Assembly (NCBI GenBank): GCA_024401165.1
Contig: JAKSLN010000009.1
Coordinates: 1-42,267 of the forward strand
Reading direction: 5' to 3'
From: Bacteroidaceae bacterium
Lineage (GTDB): Bacteria; Bacteroidota; Bacteroidia; Bacteroidales; Bacteroidaceae
DNA: 42,267 nt
The notes under the pieces were generated by a model. It made no database searches, had not been told where the DNA came from, and was given only the letters and a program-made list of their open reading frames with translations. The position numbers were made by a program, and so were the translations under genes. This document shows, piece after piece, positions 16,501 through 25,316 of this stretch. Numbering within the stretch: the first letter of the stretch is position 1; each line of letters begins with the position of its first letter.

Positions 16501-18123
16501 ATGAAAAAAAACGTCTTTAAGTTAACGATTGGACTGAGTATCGCAGTCGTGCTTTATGCTTGTAAAACAGCACAAAACACCAACCAAAAACAAAGCGTAA
16601 CGGTCACAGATGGAGTAATTAGTCACTCACAAGTAAGCCCCAATAACGATAAAAGCATCGTAGTACTCTACGACAATGACGTACATTGCAACATCGACGG
16701 CTACCAGCACATGGCAGGTTACCGCGATGCAGTACTTGACACGGCATTTTGCGAAATGGTGAGCTGTGGTGACTACCTACAAGGTGGAACGGCAGGGGCA
16801 ATCTCCAAAGGCCAGTACATTGTGGACATCATGCGAGAGATGGGATATACGGCCGTCACACTTGGAAATCACGAGTTTGACTTTAAGCTGAAGCACATGC
16901 AGGAACTACTTCCCGTCATCAACGCTCCCATCATCTGCTCCAACCTTAAGGAGATAAAGACAGGAAAACGCCTTTATGACGCCTCTTACATGAAGCAGGT
17001 TGGCAACAAAAAGGTGGCATTTGTCGGCGTGTTAACACCTACAGCGCTTTACACTGAGGAGGCAGCATTCTATGACGAGAAAGGAAATCAGGTCATCGAA
17101 CTCTGCGAGAAAAACTTGTATGAGGAAGTCCAAAAATCTGTTGACGAGGTAAGGAAAGCGGGAGCAGACTATGTCATTGTTGTTTCTCACGTAGGCGAAG
17201 ATGACAACCGTTGCCATGCACGTTCACACGACCTTATCAAAGCAACAAACGGAATTGACGTTGTGCTGGACGGACACACCCACTCTACCGTCAGTCAGAC
17301 GAGAGTAAGGAACAAAGACGGCAAGACTGTTCTGGTATCACAGACAGGAACGCAGTTTAAGCACATTGGCAAGTTAGTCATCAAGGCAGACGGAACCATG
17401 CATACCGAGCTTGTGAAGATGCAAGACATCAAGCAATATGCCAATCCTCGCGTAGCAGCAGTCACCGACAGCATCAAGCAGATCTTCAATGCTCAGGTGA
17501 ACAGAAAAGTGTGCGATAGCGAAGTACCCATCGCCATCACCAACGAGGCGGGCACCCAGATTGTTCGAAACCAGGAATGTGCCGCCGGTGACTTGGTTAC
17601 CGACGCATACCGAATCCTGACTGGAGCAGACATTGCTCTTGCTAACGGTGGCGGTATCCGAAACAGCCTCAAGGCAGGTACCTTTACGTACGGCGACATC
17701 CTGAGTCTGCTACCCTACGAAAATTATCTTTGTGTTGTAGAGGCAACGGGACAGAAGATTGTTGAACTGCTGAACGAATGCGTAAAATTTGTTCCACAAG
17801 AGAATGGCGACTTTCCACAGGCCTCGGGAATCTCCTTTACCATTAACGTTAAGCAAAACCCTCGTATCCAGGACGTTAAAATACTTGACGCAAAGAGCAA
17901 AACATTCAAGGATATTGACCTGAACAAAACCTACAGCATTGCAACCATCGACTACTGTGTAACCGGAGGAGGATTGGCATCCGTATTGAAAAACGCTAAA
18001 ATTGTCAAGCAAAACATCATGCTTTACAACGAAGCGCTCATAGAATATGCCAGCAAAAATCTAAAGGGCCACATCGGCAAGCAATATGCCCAGCCTGCCG
18101 GACGCATCAAAATCATCCTTTAA
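16501..18123 (+). CDS. 5'-nucleotidase / UshA-like metallophosphatase lipoprotein
   Basis: A 540-residue two-domain enzyme that should hydrolyse nucleotides to nucleosides and phosphate outside the inner membrane. The start at 16501 is chosen because the upstream in-frame ATG (16453) lies inside a terminator hairpin and only 16501 opens with a signal sequence (MKKNVFKLTIGLSIAVVLYAC, lipobox Cys21). The metal site includes Asp60 and His62 (YDNDVHCN), GDYLQGG, Asn123-His124 in LGNHEFDF, VSHVGEDD and DGHTHS. The C-terminal nucleotide-binding domain has NGGGIRNSLKAG and TYGDILSLLPYEN. Many Bacteroidetes carry the two halves as separate proteins. Here they are one chain. Its nucleosides could feed the NupG-like transporter encoded at 37637-38959. 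Confidence 0.94.
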   Translation: MKKNVFKLTIGLSIAVVLYACKTAQNTNQKQSVTVTDGVISHSQVSPNNDKSIVVLYDNDVHCNIDGYQHMAGYRDAVLDTAFCEMVSCGDYLQGGTAGAISKGQYIVDIMREMGYTAVTLGNHEFDFKLKHMQELLPVINAPIICSNLKEIKTGKRLYDASYMKQVGNKKVAFVGVLTPTALYTEEAAFYDEKGNQVIELCEKNLYEEVQKSVDEVRKAGADYVIVVSHVGEDDNRCHARSHDLIKATNGIDVVLDGHTHSTVSQTRVRNKDGKTVLVSQTGTQFKHIGKLVIKADGTMHTELVKMQDIKQYANPRVAAVTDSIKQIFNAQVNRKVCDSEVPIAITNEAGTQIVRNQECAAGDLVTDAYRILTGADIALANGGGIRNSLKAGTFTYGDILSLLPYENYLCVVEATGQKIVELLNECVKFVPQENGDFPQASGISFTINVKQNPRIQDVKILDAKSKTFKDIDLNKTYSIATIDYCVTGGGLASVLKNAKIVKQNIMLYNEALIEYASKNLKGHIGKQYAQPAGRIKIIL

Positions 18124-18162
18124 ATCTCTGCTGGCATTGTACACCATCCTCAGTCCATCCCT

Positions 18163-19335
18163 TTAACCGGCTAAATACTTACCGATTAAGGGGATGCGCT
18201 GTACAAGAATCATACAGCAAGCCACGATACAATATGACACGATGGCCGTTCCAATGATCTCTACAGGGGTAGTCCATACTCCCAAGAGGCCTTCTTCTGC
18301 TCTTCCCAAATTAGAAATCCACATTTCGCTGACAACAGACAAAACCACCATGTGAGCAAGGTACATGCCATAACTTGCTTTTGAAACGGGAAGAACTACG
18401 TGTTGGTAGAACCACCCTGACGCCGTAATCTTGCGGAAAAGCAACACGAAGGCAACGGTCATGAGGGCAACTCCTAAGGTATCGTACGTCCACGTCGTCT
18501 CCCATCGAACAGCTTTGTCAAGTCCACCTAAAGCAGGGAATGAACCACCGTCCATCTCATATACACGACGGAGAAAACCACCAAAGGTGATGCCAAAACC
18601 AACTACCCAACAGGGGAAGGCAACAGCCAGCGTCTTGCCCCATGAAGCGACCGTTACGAAGCGACGGAAATAGAGGCCAAGCAACAAATAGCCTATCATG
18701 CCACAGATGTAATAGAACGTGCCATAAGTGTTCCACGATGCTTCACCCCACAAGGGAAAGAGGGCCTGTCGCGGCAGACCGGTAGCACCATAGGTCAGTG
18801 CCATCGTATTGGTATCCAACCAATCACGGAAAATGGGTATGAGAGTTGTAAAGAACCATATTCCAAGATAAACCTGCAACTCACGCTTGGAGACCTTCTC
18901 TGCCCAAGCCGACAACATTGGCATGAGAATGTAAACACCCACCAACATGTAGACAAACCAAAGATGCCCCGCAGCATAGTTGAAGTTGAGCAGCAATCCT
19001 TGCAAGTTTTCTACCGGTTCACCCCAGTAGAAGGCATAGACGACAGACCAGATGGCAAAAGGAACGAGAATGCGAATTGCCCTTTTACGCAGAAACTGAC
19101 CAGCTGAATAATGCAAAGGGAACTGCAAGTAACTGGAGGCGATCAGGAAAAGAGGAACGCACATACGAACAAAAGAGTCAAAAAAAGCAGACCACCAGGC
19201 ATCACTTTCAATCAGTATCTGAGCACCATCACCACCTAAATAAAAAGGTTCCGTACTATGAACCAGCATGACCATAAAGCAGGCCACAACGCGCATCCAG
19301 TCTATCCAGACTTCTCTTTGTCGATTATTTTGCAT
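18163..19335 (-). CDS. Acyltransferase family 3 membrane protein
   Basis: A 390-residue inner-membrane protein with about ten helices, of the acyltransferase-3 (OafA/WecH) family. The N-terminus REVWIDWMRVVACFMVMLVHSTEPFY contains the family's conserved His in the first membrane segment. Members move acetyl or other acyl groups onto surface sugars, lipids or peptidoglycan. The target here is unknown. It stands alone, converging with the nucleotidase gene and preceded by a 78-base spacer before the FKBP gene, with no polysaccharide biosynthesis genes nearby. Confidence 0.92.
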   Translation of the reverse strand: MQNNRQREVWIDWMRVVACFMVMLVHSTEPFYLGGDGAQILIESDAWWSAFFDSFVRMCVPLFLIASSYLQFPLHYSAGQFLRKRAIRILVPFAIWSVVYAFYWGEPVENLQGLLLNFNYAAGHLWFVYMLVGVYILMPMLSAWAEKVSKRELQVYLGIWFFTTLIPIFRDWLDTNTMALTYGATGLPRQALFPLWGEASWNTYGTFYYICGMIGYLLLGLYFRRFVTVASWGKTLAVAFPCWVVGFGITFGGFLRRVYEMDGGSFPALGGLDKAVRWETTWTYDTLGVALMTVAFVLLFRKITASGWFYQHVVLPVSKASYGMYLAHMVVLSVVSEMWISNLGRAEEGLLGVWTTPVEIIGTAIVSYCIVACCMILVQRIPLIGKYLAG

Positions 19336-19413
19336 AATTAATGTTTGGTTTAAGGTTGTTGTAGGTTTAAGTAAAAAAGTATAGAAAGTAATCGTTAACT
19401 AACGAGAACTGAA

Positions 19414-19842
19414 TCAATTAATAGCAATGAGTTGAATTTCAAATATAAGTGTTGAGTTGCCAGGAATATCCGAGCCAGCGCCACGAGGACCATACCCAAC
19501 TTCCGAGGGAATGTAAACAATCCAGTGGTCGCCAACAGTCATGTTTACGAGTGCTATCTGGAAGCCGCTGATTAACTCGTTCACTCGAAACGCTTCGGGG
19601 CAGGAACGACCAAAACTATTGTCAAACACCTTCCCATTTATCAACGAACCTTTATAGTGACAAGTAACAATACTGCGAGGCGATGGCTTCTCCGACCCAT
19701 CACCACTTTTTATAACTTTGTAAAGAACACCAGCCCTCAATTCATTAATCCCCTCCTGCTGACGAAGGTCAACAAGGAACTGTTCATTTTGCTGACGATA
19801 AAGATCTTTCTTTTTCATAAATTTAAAGTCAAATAATCCCAT
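19414..19842 (-). CDS. FKBP-type peptidyl-prolyl cis-trans isomerase
   Basis: The protein is 142 residues from the chosen start (MGLFDFKF). An ATG eight codons further in (MKKKDLYRQQ, at 19818) is equally plausible, and the frame also extends to 19911. A short charged helix precedes one FKBP domain (~45-142): GVLYKVIKSGDG, VTCHYKGSLINGKVFDNSF, FRVNELISGFQIALVNMTVGDHWIVYIPSEVGYG and a final LIFEIQLIAI strand. The key FKBP residues (Tyr in HYKG, Phe-Asp in VFDNS, Trp-Ile-Val-Tyr-Ile) are present. It accelerates proline isomerisation during folding. No signal peptide is seen, so it is probably cytoplasmic. It lies downstream of nudC, separated by the 22-bp hairpin array. Confidence 0.92.
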   Translation of the reverse strand: MGLFDFKFMKKKDLYRQQNEQFLVDLRQQEGINELRAGVLYKVIKSGDGSEKPSPRSIVTCHYKGSLINGKVFDNSFGRSCPEAFRVNELISGFQIALVNMTVGDHWIVYIPSEVGYGPRGAGSDIPGNSTLIFEIQLIAIN

Positions 19843-19918
19843 ATTTTGGTCAATTTTCTTTAGAGACAATAAACAAATAGGCAGAGAATGTAATTTGTAA
19901 ACACGAAGCACGAAGACG

Positions 19919-19926
19919 CAAAATTA
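19919..19926 (-). promoter_or_regulatory. Possible -7 box upstream of the FKBP gene
   Basis: On the minus strand this reads TAATTTTG, a match to TAnnTTTG. No -33 TTG is seen at the right distance. If used, the transcript would start near 19914 and would not include the hairpin array. Confidence 0.35.
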
Positions 19927-20016
19927 AAAATTATCCGTTCTGCCATTCTGTTGCTTCGCAGCAAGTTTACAAAAAATTCCGCTACATGATTTTTTAATCT
20001 CCGCGCAGGAAGTAGC

Positions 20017-20126
20017 AACAAGATAGTAATCTTACATGAACAAGATAGTAATCTTACACCAATAAGATAGTAATCTTATATGAATAAGATAGTAATCTTA
20101 TAACAACAAGATAGTAATCTTATTGA
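20017..20126 (-). repeat. Five tandem 22-bp hairpin units
   Basis: The core AAGATAGTAATCTT recurs at 20020, 20042, 20064, 20086 and 20108, an exact 22-bp period. Arms AAGAT/ATCTT flank AGTA. In minus-strand RNA (the nudC and FKBP direction) each unit forms a 7-bp stem with a UACU loop, separated by 4-nt linkers. Stem differences between copies are G.U instead of A-U in units 1, 2 and 5, with no mismatch. In plus-strand RNA the same changes give C.A mismatches. The first hairpin lies about 12 nt after the nudC stop. There is no U-tract, so these are not simple terminators. Confidence 0.9.
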
Positions 20127-20135
20127 ATAATTGCG

Positions 20136-20903
20136 CTACGACTTTTCGGAAGTGACAGACAACCATTCTCGAATGAGCTGACCGGCAATTGAAACAGGTC
20201 CAGGATAATCTGGCATGGAGCTGCGCTTGAACCAACCTCCTGCTGCTATTTCACTTTTCTGTAGATTCAATTCGCCAGCCACATAGCGTGCCGTAAAACC
20301 AACCATCAACCCGCATGGATAAGGCCAGGGTTGTGAACCGAAGTATCGGATATCCTCTATATCGATGCCAACTTCTTCTTTGACCTCACGACGAACAGCC
20401 TCTTCGAGCGTCTCTCCCGTTTCCACAAATCCAGCCACCAATCCATAGTAATTGCCTTTGAAGTTTCGGCCGTGAACCATGAGAATTTCTTCATCTTGCC
20501 CTTTACCTCGGGAGATGCGAACAATAATGGCCGTCTGAAGTTGAGGCCACAATTCCTTGCCGCAATTAGTACATTGCTTGCTGATTTCCGTCTGCCACTT
20601 CATGGGGGCTCCACAGCAGCCGCAGAATTTGCTGTTCTGATCCCAGTAAAGCAATTCGGCACACTTGCCAGCTAATTGATAATCAAGCAGACTGAGTAAA
20701 TCGAAGCTCTTGCGAAGTGGAATCATGACGAAGTGTTCGTCGGTTACGGGACTATCGAGACGGACAACCTGACAATCTTCGTTTGTCCAGACGAATTTCG
20801 TCACATAGTTCCAGGGGCGGAGGTTGAGCGTAGAAACATCCAAAGGGATGTTATGCTCTTTGGTGAGCAAAACATCCCCTTGGCAAAAGCAAAAATATTT
20901 CAT
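20136..20903 (-). CDS. nudC: NADH pyrophosphatase NudC (NAD-decapping type Nudix hydrolase)
   Basis: A 255-residue Nudix hydrolase that splits NAD(H) to NMN(H) and AMP. E. coli NudC also removes NAD caps from RNA. The features are an N-terminal beta domain, a zinc ribbon (Cys94, Cys97, Cys111, Cys114), a complete Nudix box from Gly158 (Glu164, Arg172-Glu173, Glu176-Glu177, Gly179), and the NudC-specific SQPWPYP motif (190-196). The start is nine bases after the phosphoglucomutase stop. nadC lies two genes further upstream, so NAD synthesis and turnover genes may share a transcript. The 3' side carries the tandem hairpin array. Confidence 0.95.
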   Translation of the reverse strand: MKYFCFCQGDVLLTKEHNIPLDVSTLNLRPWNYVTKFVWTNEDCQVVRLDSPVTDEHFVMIPLRKSFDLLSLLDYQLAGKCAELLYWDQNSKFCGCCGAPMKWQTEISKQCTNCGKELWPQLQTAIIVRISRGKGQDEEILMVHGRNFKGNYYGLVAGFVETGETLEEAVRREVKEEVGIDIEDIRYFGSQPWPYPCGLMVGFTARYVAGELNLQKSEIAAGGWFKRSSMPDYPGPVSIAGQLIREWLSVTSEKS

Positions 20904-20912
20904 CTTGTTGAA

Positions 20913-22655
20913 TTACAAACCGAGAGAAACCTTGATGGCCTCAAGCTTCTTCTTTGCCTCCTCAACACAACTAGCATAGCAGTTGGCACAACCCATAGTG
21001 CCCTTGATCTCGGTATAGAACTTGATCTTAGGCTCAGTACCGCTAGGACGAACACTAATCTTGGTGCCATCCTCGCAGAACCACTGCAGAACGTTGCTGG
21101 TCTCGGGCATGGTCAGGTCGGTTACGTTGCCATCAGCATCAGTTGCCTTCAGCGACTTATAGTCCTTGGTGATGACAACCTTGCTGCCTGCAATCTCCTT
21201 GGGAGCCTTCTCGCCACGGAAGTCAGTCATCATCTGCTTGATCTCGTCAGCACCGGTCTTGCCGGGACGAACCACATTGATGGTGTGCTCGAAGCTGAAG
21301 CCATAGTCGAGATAGATCTTCATGAGCAGGTCATAGAGGGTCATGCCGTTATCCTTTGCCCAAGCTGCAATCTCACAGATGAGACAGATAGAAGCTGGTG
21401 AATCCTTGTCACGAACCTTGTCGAAAGGCAGGAATCCGAAGCTCTCCTCACCACCACCGATGTACTTTTGCTTACCTTCGCTAATGGCGATTTCGCGAGC
21501 AATCCACTTGAAGCCAGTGTAAACGTCACGGAGTTCGACATTATTCTTCTTTGCCATCTCGGCGATAACCTCGGTGGTAACAATGGTCTTAACCAAGAAG
21601 TCGCTGGGCTTGAGTGTGCCAAGAGCCTTCTTGTTCTCGATGATGTAGTAGCAGAACATCATGGCAGTCTGGTTACCATTGATGATAATCCACTCGCCCT
21701 TGGGATCGCGGCAAACGATAGCCAGACGGTCGGCATCGGGGTCAGAAGCGATAACGAGGTCGGCATTCAACTTGGTACCCAGCTTCATGCCCAAAGTCAT
21801 GGCCTCAGCATTCTCGGGATTGGGACTGATAACGGTGGGGAAGTCACCATCAACGACCATCTGCTCAGGCACAACGTTGATGTTCTGGAAGCCCCAGCTG
21901 CGCAGGCACAAGGGAACGATGACGCGACCGGTTCCGTGCATAGGACTGTAAACGATGTTCAGGTCCTTCTGACGCAGGATAACGTCCTGATCAACCATAG
22001 CCTCCTTAACAGCGGTCATGTAGTCGTAGTCCATCTCACCACCAATGATTGCGATGAGTTCCTTGTTTCCTTCGAACTTTACGTCCTCGATCTTAACCTT
22101 ATTGACCTCGTCGATGATGCCCGTGTCATGGGGAGCCAAAACCTGTGCACCATCTGCCCAATAAGCCTTGTAGCCATTGTACTCACGAGGATTGTGGCTT
22201 GCAGTAACGTTAACACCTGCAACGGCACCCAGCTGACGGATGGCGAAGCTGATCTCGGGAGTAGGACGCAGGCTCTCGAAAAGATATACCTTGATGCCGT
22301 TTGCGCTGAAGATGTTGGCTACGCTCTCTGCAAACATGCGACCGTTGTTACGACAGTCATGACCAACAACAACGCTCTTGCCTCCCTCAGGGAATGCCTT
22401 GTTGATATAGTTAGCAAAACCCTGGGTTGCCATACCAACGATATACTTGTTCATGCGGTTTGTACCGGCACCCATGATACCGCGCAGACCACCTGTACCG
22501 AACTCGAGGTTCTGGTAGAAAGCATCAACCAATGCGGTCTTATCTTCGTTCTCAAGCATAGCCTTAACTTCTGCTTGTGTCTCTGCATCGAAGAGAGGGT
22601 TGGTTGCCCACTCCTGTGCCTTGGCCTCACAGGCCTTAATCAAATCCATTTCCAT
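20913..22655 (-). CDS. Phosphoglucomutase / phosphomannomutase (phospho-sugar mutase)
   Basis: A 580-residue cytoplasmic enzyme of the alpha-D-phosphohexomutase family, in the size class of PgcA-type phosphoglucomutases. It interconverts sugar 1- and 6-phosphates. The phosphoserine is Ser153 in TASHNPREYNG. Mg2+ is bound by Asp305, Asp307 and Asp309 (DPDADR). FGTGGLRGIMG opens the first domain, GGGEESFGF the sugar-binding loop, and RPSGTEPKIKFY the C-terminal phosphate-binding loop. A Cys-containing tail (GCANCYASC) follows. It is embedded between the C69 peptidase (40 bases) and nudC (9 bases). Confidence 0.96.
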   Translation of the reverse strand: MEMDLIKACEAKAQEWATNPLFDAETQAEVKAMLENEDKTALVDAFYQNLEFGTGGLRGIMGAGTNRMNKYIVGMATQGFANYINKAFPEGGKSVVVGHDCRNNGRMFAESVANIFSANGIKVYLFESLRPTPEISFAIRQLGAVAGVNVTASHNPREYNGYKAYWADGAQVLAPHDTGIIDEVNKVKIEDVKFEGNKELIAIIGGEMDYDYMTAVKEAMVDQDVILRQKDLNIVYSPMHGTGRVIVPLCLRSWGFQNINVVPEQMVVDGDFPTVISPNPENAEAMTLGMKLGTKLNADLVIASDPDADRLAIVCRDPKGEWIIINGNQTAMMFCYYIIENKKALGTLKPSDFLVKTIVTTEVIAEMAKKNNVELRDVYTGFKWIAREIAISEGKQKYIGGGEESFGFLPFDKVRDKDSPASICLICEIAAWAKDNGMTLYDLLMKIYLDYGFSFEHTINVVRPGKTGADEIKQMMTDFRGEKAPKEIAGSKVVITKDYKSLKATDADGNVTDLTMPETSNVLQWFCEDGTKISVRPSGTEPKIKFYTEIKGTMGCANCYASCVEEAKKKLEAIKVSLGL

Positions 22656-22695
22656 GTTATAAGTAATTTAAAGTGTTTAATTAATGATTTTCAAA

Positions 22696-24402
22696 TTATT
22701 GACCAGGCGTACGATAACGATCGCCTGCCTCTTTTACGATAGCACGACGATAGCGCTCAGGATATCCAGGGCGTACGACAGGTTGCTGTGCTCCACCGGG
22801 AGTCTTTTTGTAGGTGCCGTCTTCGTTGGTTGCCTTAACAGTCATATCGTTGTACTTAACAATGAGCAACTGTGCCAGTTGCATCCAATTGTCCATCATG
22901 GCACCTGCCATGCGATTGGAATACTGCGACAGGTAGGAACGTGCATCCGTCTCGTTCATGCTGGCCGCCTTATCCTCGATGCTTTTCTGTGAGTTCACAT
23001 AAGAAAGTTCGAGCGAGTCGCGTACCTTTTGCAATTCGGGGAAGAGCTGGTTATAGCGCATGTAAACCATGTTACTCACCCAGTTGCACATCCAGAAGGC
23101 AGAACGGAAAGAAAAATTGAACGTGTCTGCCGTATTCTGGTGATAACAAATGGGTGCTTCGTTCAGACAGCAATAAATGGGAGTCATGGCAACCATGTTG
23201 GGGTCGTCGTTGCCGAACCACAGACAACACCCAATGTAGTCGGGCAACCAACTGCGCATCTGGCTTACGTAGATGCAGGAAGCCTGCTGGGTACTGATGG
23301 GACGCTCGTTGAAGTATTTCACGCCATCCACTTCGTAACTTAGGGGGGTGGGACGATAAGGCATTTCGTAGGGGCCCATGCCAAGGTCGCTTTGAATCTC
23401 CAGAGGCGTACCCTCATAATGGTCGCGCATCATGTTCTTGACATCCTGAACAGAAAGCTTGCTCTTAGGCTTCACAAAGAGAGGGAAGGGATTTGAGAAA
23501 TCCTCTCCCTTGGCATAAGAAAGGTACTGACTCATGTCGAGGTCTGCCCACTTATTGAAGAAACTCCAAACACGAGCTTCGCAGAAACGGGCGCCGCCAA
23601 AGTCGAGTGGATTATAGGTATCAGCAAAACTGAAGTCGGCATCTTTGCCGTTAAAATAGCCCTTTTCACGGGCAAAACTGATGACATCAGCACTATAGTA
23701 ACAATCGGGAGCTGCATAGAAACCTAATTTCTTGTCCATCTTCTTTGCTTGGGGAAACTGACGGATTCGACTTTGGTTCGCATGGCCAGAGATGCAGTCG
23801 TCGGGAACACGGCGTGCCACCCAAACAGCACCTTTCACTCCCTTGCCCTTTCCAACCATATCCATGATCCAGATCTCGTTAGGATCGGCAATGGTAAAGC
23901 TCTCACCTTCACTAATATAGCCGTACTCTTTGACAAGGTCGGCCATAACCTTGATGGCTTCACGGGCATTTTTTGCACGCTGCAAAGTAACGGTCATCAA
24001 CGAACCGTAATCCAGAAGTCCTTCGCCTTCCCACAGTTCCTCTCGCCCACCCCATGTAGTTTCAAAGATGGTCAGCTGATGCTCGTTAACCAAACCAATG
24101 ACGCCATAAGTCTCTTCTATCTCGGGAATCTCACCCAGGTAATTGTTGGATTCATAGTGATAGAGTGAACGCGTCTCTCCAGCCTTATGCGTTGCATGTG
24201 GATAGCTGAACAGGTAACCGTATGCACCATAGTCATCGCTGGAGTAACTCACAATGGTCGATCCATCAACAGAGGCAGCTTTGCCAACAATAAGGTTGGT
24301 GCAGGCAAATAAGCCCCCCCATCCCCCGAGGGGGAGTAAAAAGGCAAACACTCCAAAGAGAGCAAATGTCTGATATAACTTATTTCTTTTTAACATTTTC
24401 AT
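22696..24402 (-). CDS. C69 family dipeptidase, exported
   Basis: A 568-residue Ntn-hydrolase of peptidase family C69 (PepD-like). Signal cleavage exposes the nucleophile Cys in FACTNLIVGK (about residue 34), followed by the typical DGSTIVSYSSDDYGAYGYL. WVARRVPDDCISGHANQSRIR is also family-typical. It should trim dipeptides in the periplasm. Oddly, the signal peptide reads LLPLGGWGGLFA and is encoded by a GC-rich palindrome and a run of seven G, unlike the A/T-rich neighbouring codons. It lies 17 bases after nadC and 40 before the mutase. Confidence 0.93.
   Translation of the reverse strand: MKMLKRNKLYQTFALFGVFAFLLPLGGWGGLFACTNLIVGKAASVDGSTIVSYSSDDYGAYGYLFSYPHATHKAGETRSLYHYESNNYLGEIPEIEETYGVIGLVNEHQLTIFETTWGGREELWEGEGLLDYGSLMTVTLQRAKNAREAIKVMADLVKEYGYISEGESFTIADPNEIWIMDMVGKGKGVKGAVWVARRVPDDCISGHANQSRIRQFPQAKKMDKKLGFYAAPDCYYSADVISFAREKGYFNGKDADFSFADTYNPLDFGGARFCEARVWSFFNKWADLDMSQYLSYAKGEDFSNPFPLFVKPKSKLSVQDVKNMMRDHYEGTPLEIQSDLGMGPYEMPYRPTPLSYEVDGVKYFNERPISTQQASCIYVSQMRSWLPDYIGCCLWFGNDDPNMVAMTPIYCCLNEAPICYHQNTADTFNFSFRSAFWMCNWVSNMVYMRYNQLFPELQKVRDSLELSYVNSQKSIEDKAASMNETDARSYLSQYSNRMAGAMMDNWMQLAQLLIVKYNDMTVKATNEDGTYKKTPGGAQQPVVRPGYPERYRRAIVKEAGDRYRTPGQ
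24314..24336. repeat. REP-like GC palindrome and C7 tract inside the C69 signal peptide
   Basis: The plus strand shows seven C (24314-24320), AT, then CCCCC-GA-GGGGG (palindrome TCCCCC/GGGGGA, 24322-24335). It resembles GC-rich REP-like elements common between Bacteroidetes genes but here lies in frame within codons for the signal peptide. The homopolymer is a candidate slippage site. Confidence 0.65.
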
Positions 24403-24419
24403 ATAATAAGAATAACGTG

Positions 24420-25316
24420 CTAAATCTTCAGCTTATTAGATCCTGCAGCCTTGAAACTCATGTCAAGTCCCTTAACACTATGGGTCAGAGCTCCGAAAGA
24501 GATGAAATCGACACCAGCCTTGGCATAAGGAATCATAGTGTCAAAGGTAATTCCACCAGACGACTCTGTCTCGGGACGTTGGATGCCATGCTCTTTAGCA
24601 TAGTTGGCAACCAACTCGACAGCCTTCTTCGTATCCTCAGGCGTAAAATTATCAAACATGATTCGATCACAGCCTTCGGCGAGTGCTTCGTTGAGTTCTT
24701 TCCAATCGCGCACTTCACACTCAATCTTCAGATCCTTACCATTGTCCTTGCAGTACTGCTTCGCACGACTGATGGCATTATGAACGCCTCCACAGAAATC
24801 GATGTGATTGTCCTTAAGAAGGATCATGTCAAATAGACCGATGCGATGATTCATTCCTCCACCAATCTTGACAGCCTCCTTCTCAAGCATACGCATACCT
24901 GGAGTTGTCTTTCGGGTATCGAGAACACGTGTCTGGGTTCCAGCATCAATGAGTGCCTGCTGATACTTGTTGGTCATGGTAGCAATTCCAGACATACGCT
25001 GAAGGATGTTCAGCATGAGGCGCTCTGTCTGCAAGAGGCTCTGTTCCTTGCCCTTAACACTCATGACGATGTCGCCTGGCTTCACATGTGCACCATCTTC
25101 AATGTAAACCTCGACCTCCATGGTGGGATCGAAACGATGGAACACTTGCTTGGCAATTTCTACACCAGCAAAGACACCCTCTTGTTTGATGAGCAACTTA
25201 CTCTCGCCCATCTGGTCAGCAGGAATACAACAAAGAGTGGTATGGTCACCGTCGCCAATATCCTCAGAGAAAGCGAGGTCAATCAGGCGGTCATTCAATT
25301 CTTCTACAGTTAACAT
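24420..25316 (-). CDS. nadC: Nicotinate-nucleotide pyrophosphorylase (carboxylating), quinolinate phosphoribosyltransferase
   Basis: A 298-residue cytoplasmic enzyme that converts quinolinate and PRPP to nicotinate mononucleotide in de novo NAD synthesis. An N-terminal domain ends near 110. The barrel has the signature RVLDTRKTTPGMRMLEKEAVKIGGGMNHR given here in parts: LDTRKTTPGMR and IGGGMNHRIGL, plus LLKDNHI and IECEVRDWKELNEAL. The C-terminal GGITFDTMIPYAKAGVDFIS and GALTHSVKGLDMSF are canonical. nadA and nadB are not in the window. It is the first gene of a minus-strand run including C69, the mutase and nudC. Confidence 0.97.
   Translation of the reverse strand: MLTVEELNDRLIDLAFSEDIGDGDHTTLCCIPADQMGESKLLIKQEGVFAGVEIAKQVFHRFDPTMEVEVYIEDGAHVKPGDIVMSVKGKEQSLLQTERLMLNILQRMSGIATMTNKYQQALIDAGTQTRVLDTRKTTPGMRMLEKEAVKIGGGMNHRIGLFDMILLKDNHIDFCGGVHNAISRAKQYCKDNGKDLKIECEVRDWKELNEALAEGCDRIMFDNFTPEDTKKAVELVANYAKEHGIQRPETESSGGITFDTMIPYAKAGVDFISFGALTHSVKGLDMSFKAAGSNKLKI

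Noticed and set aside
20017-20126. CRISPR array
   Set aside because: The period is only 22 bp with nearly invariant 4-8 nt between cores, no unique spacers and no cas genes.
21468-22742. Long antisense frame of 424 codons opposite the phosphoglucomutase
   Set aside because: It is the shadow of a well-conserved gene. The product has no recognisable motif and biased composition.
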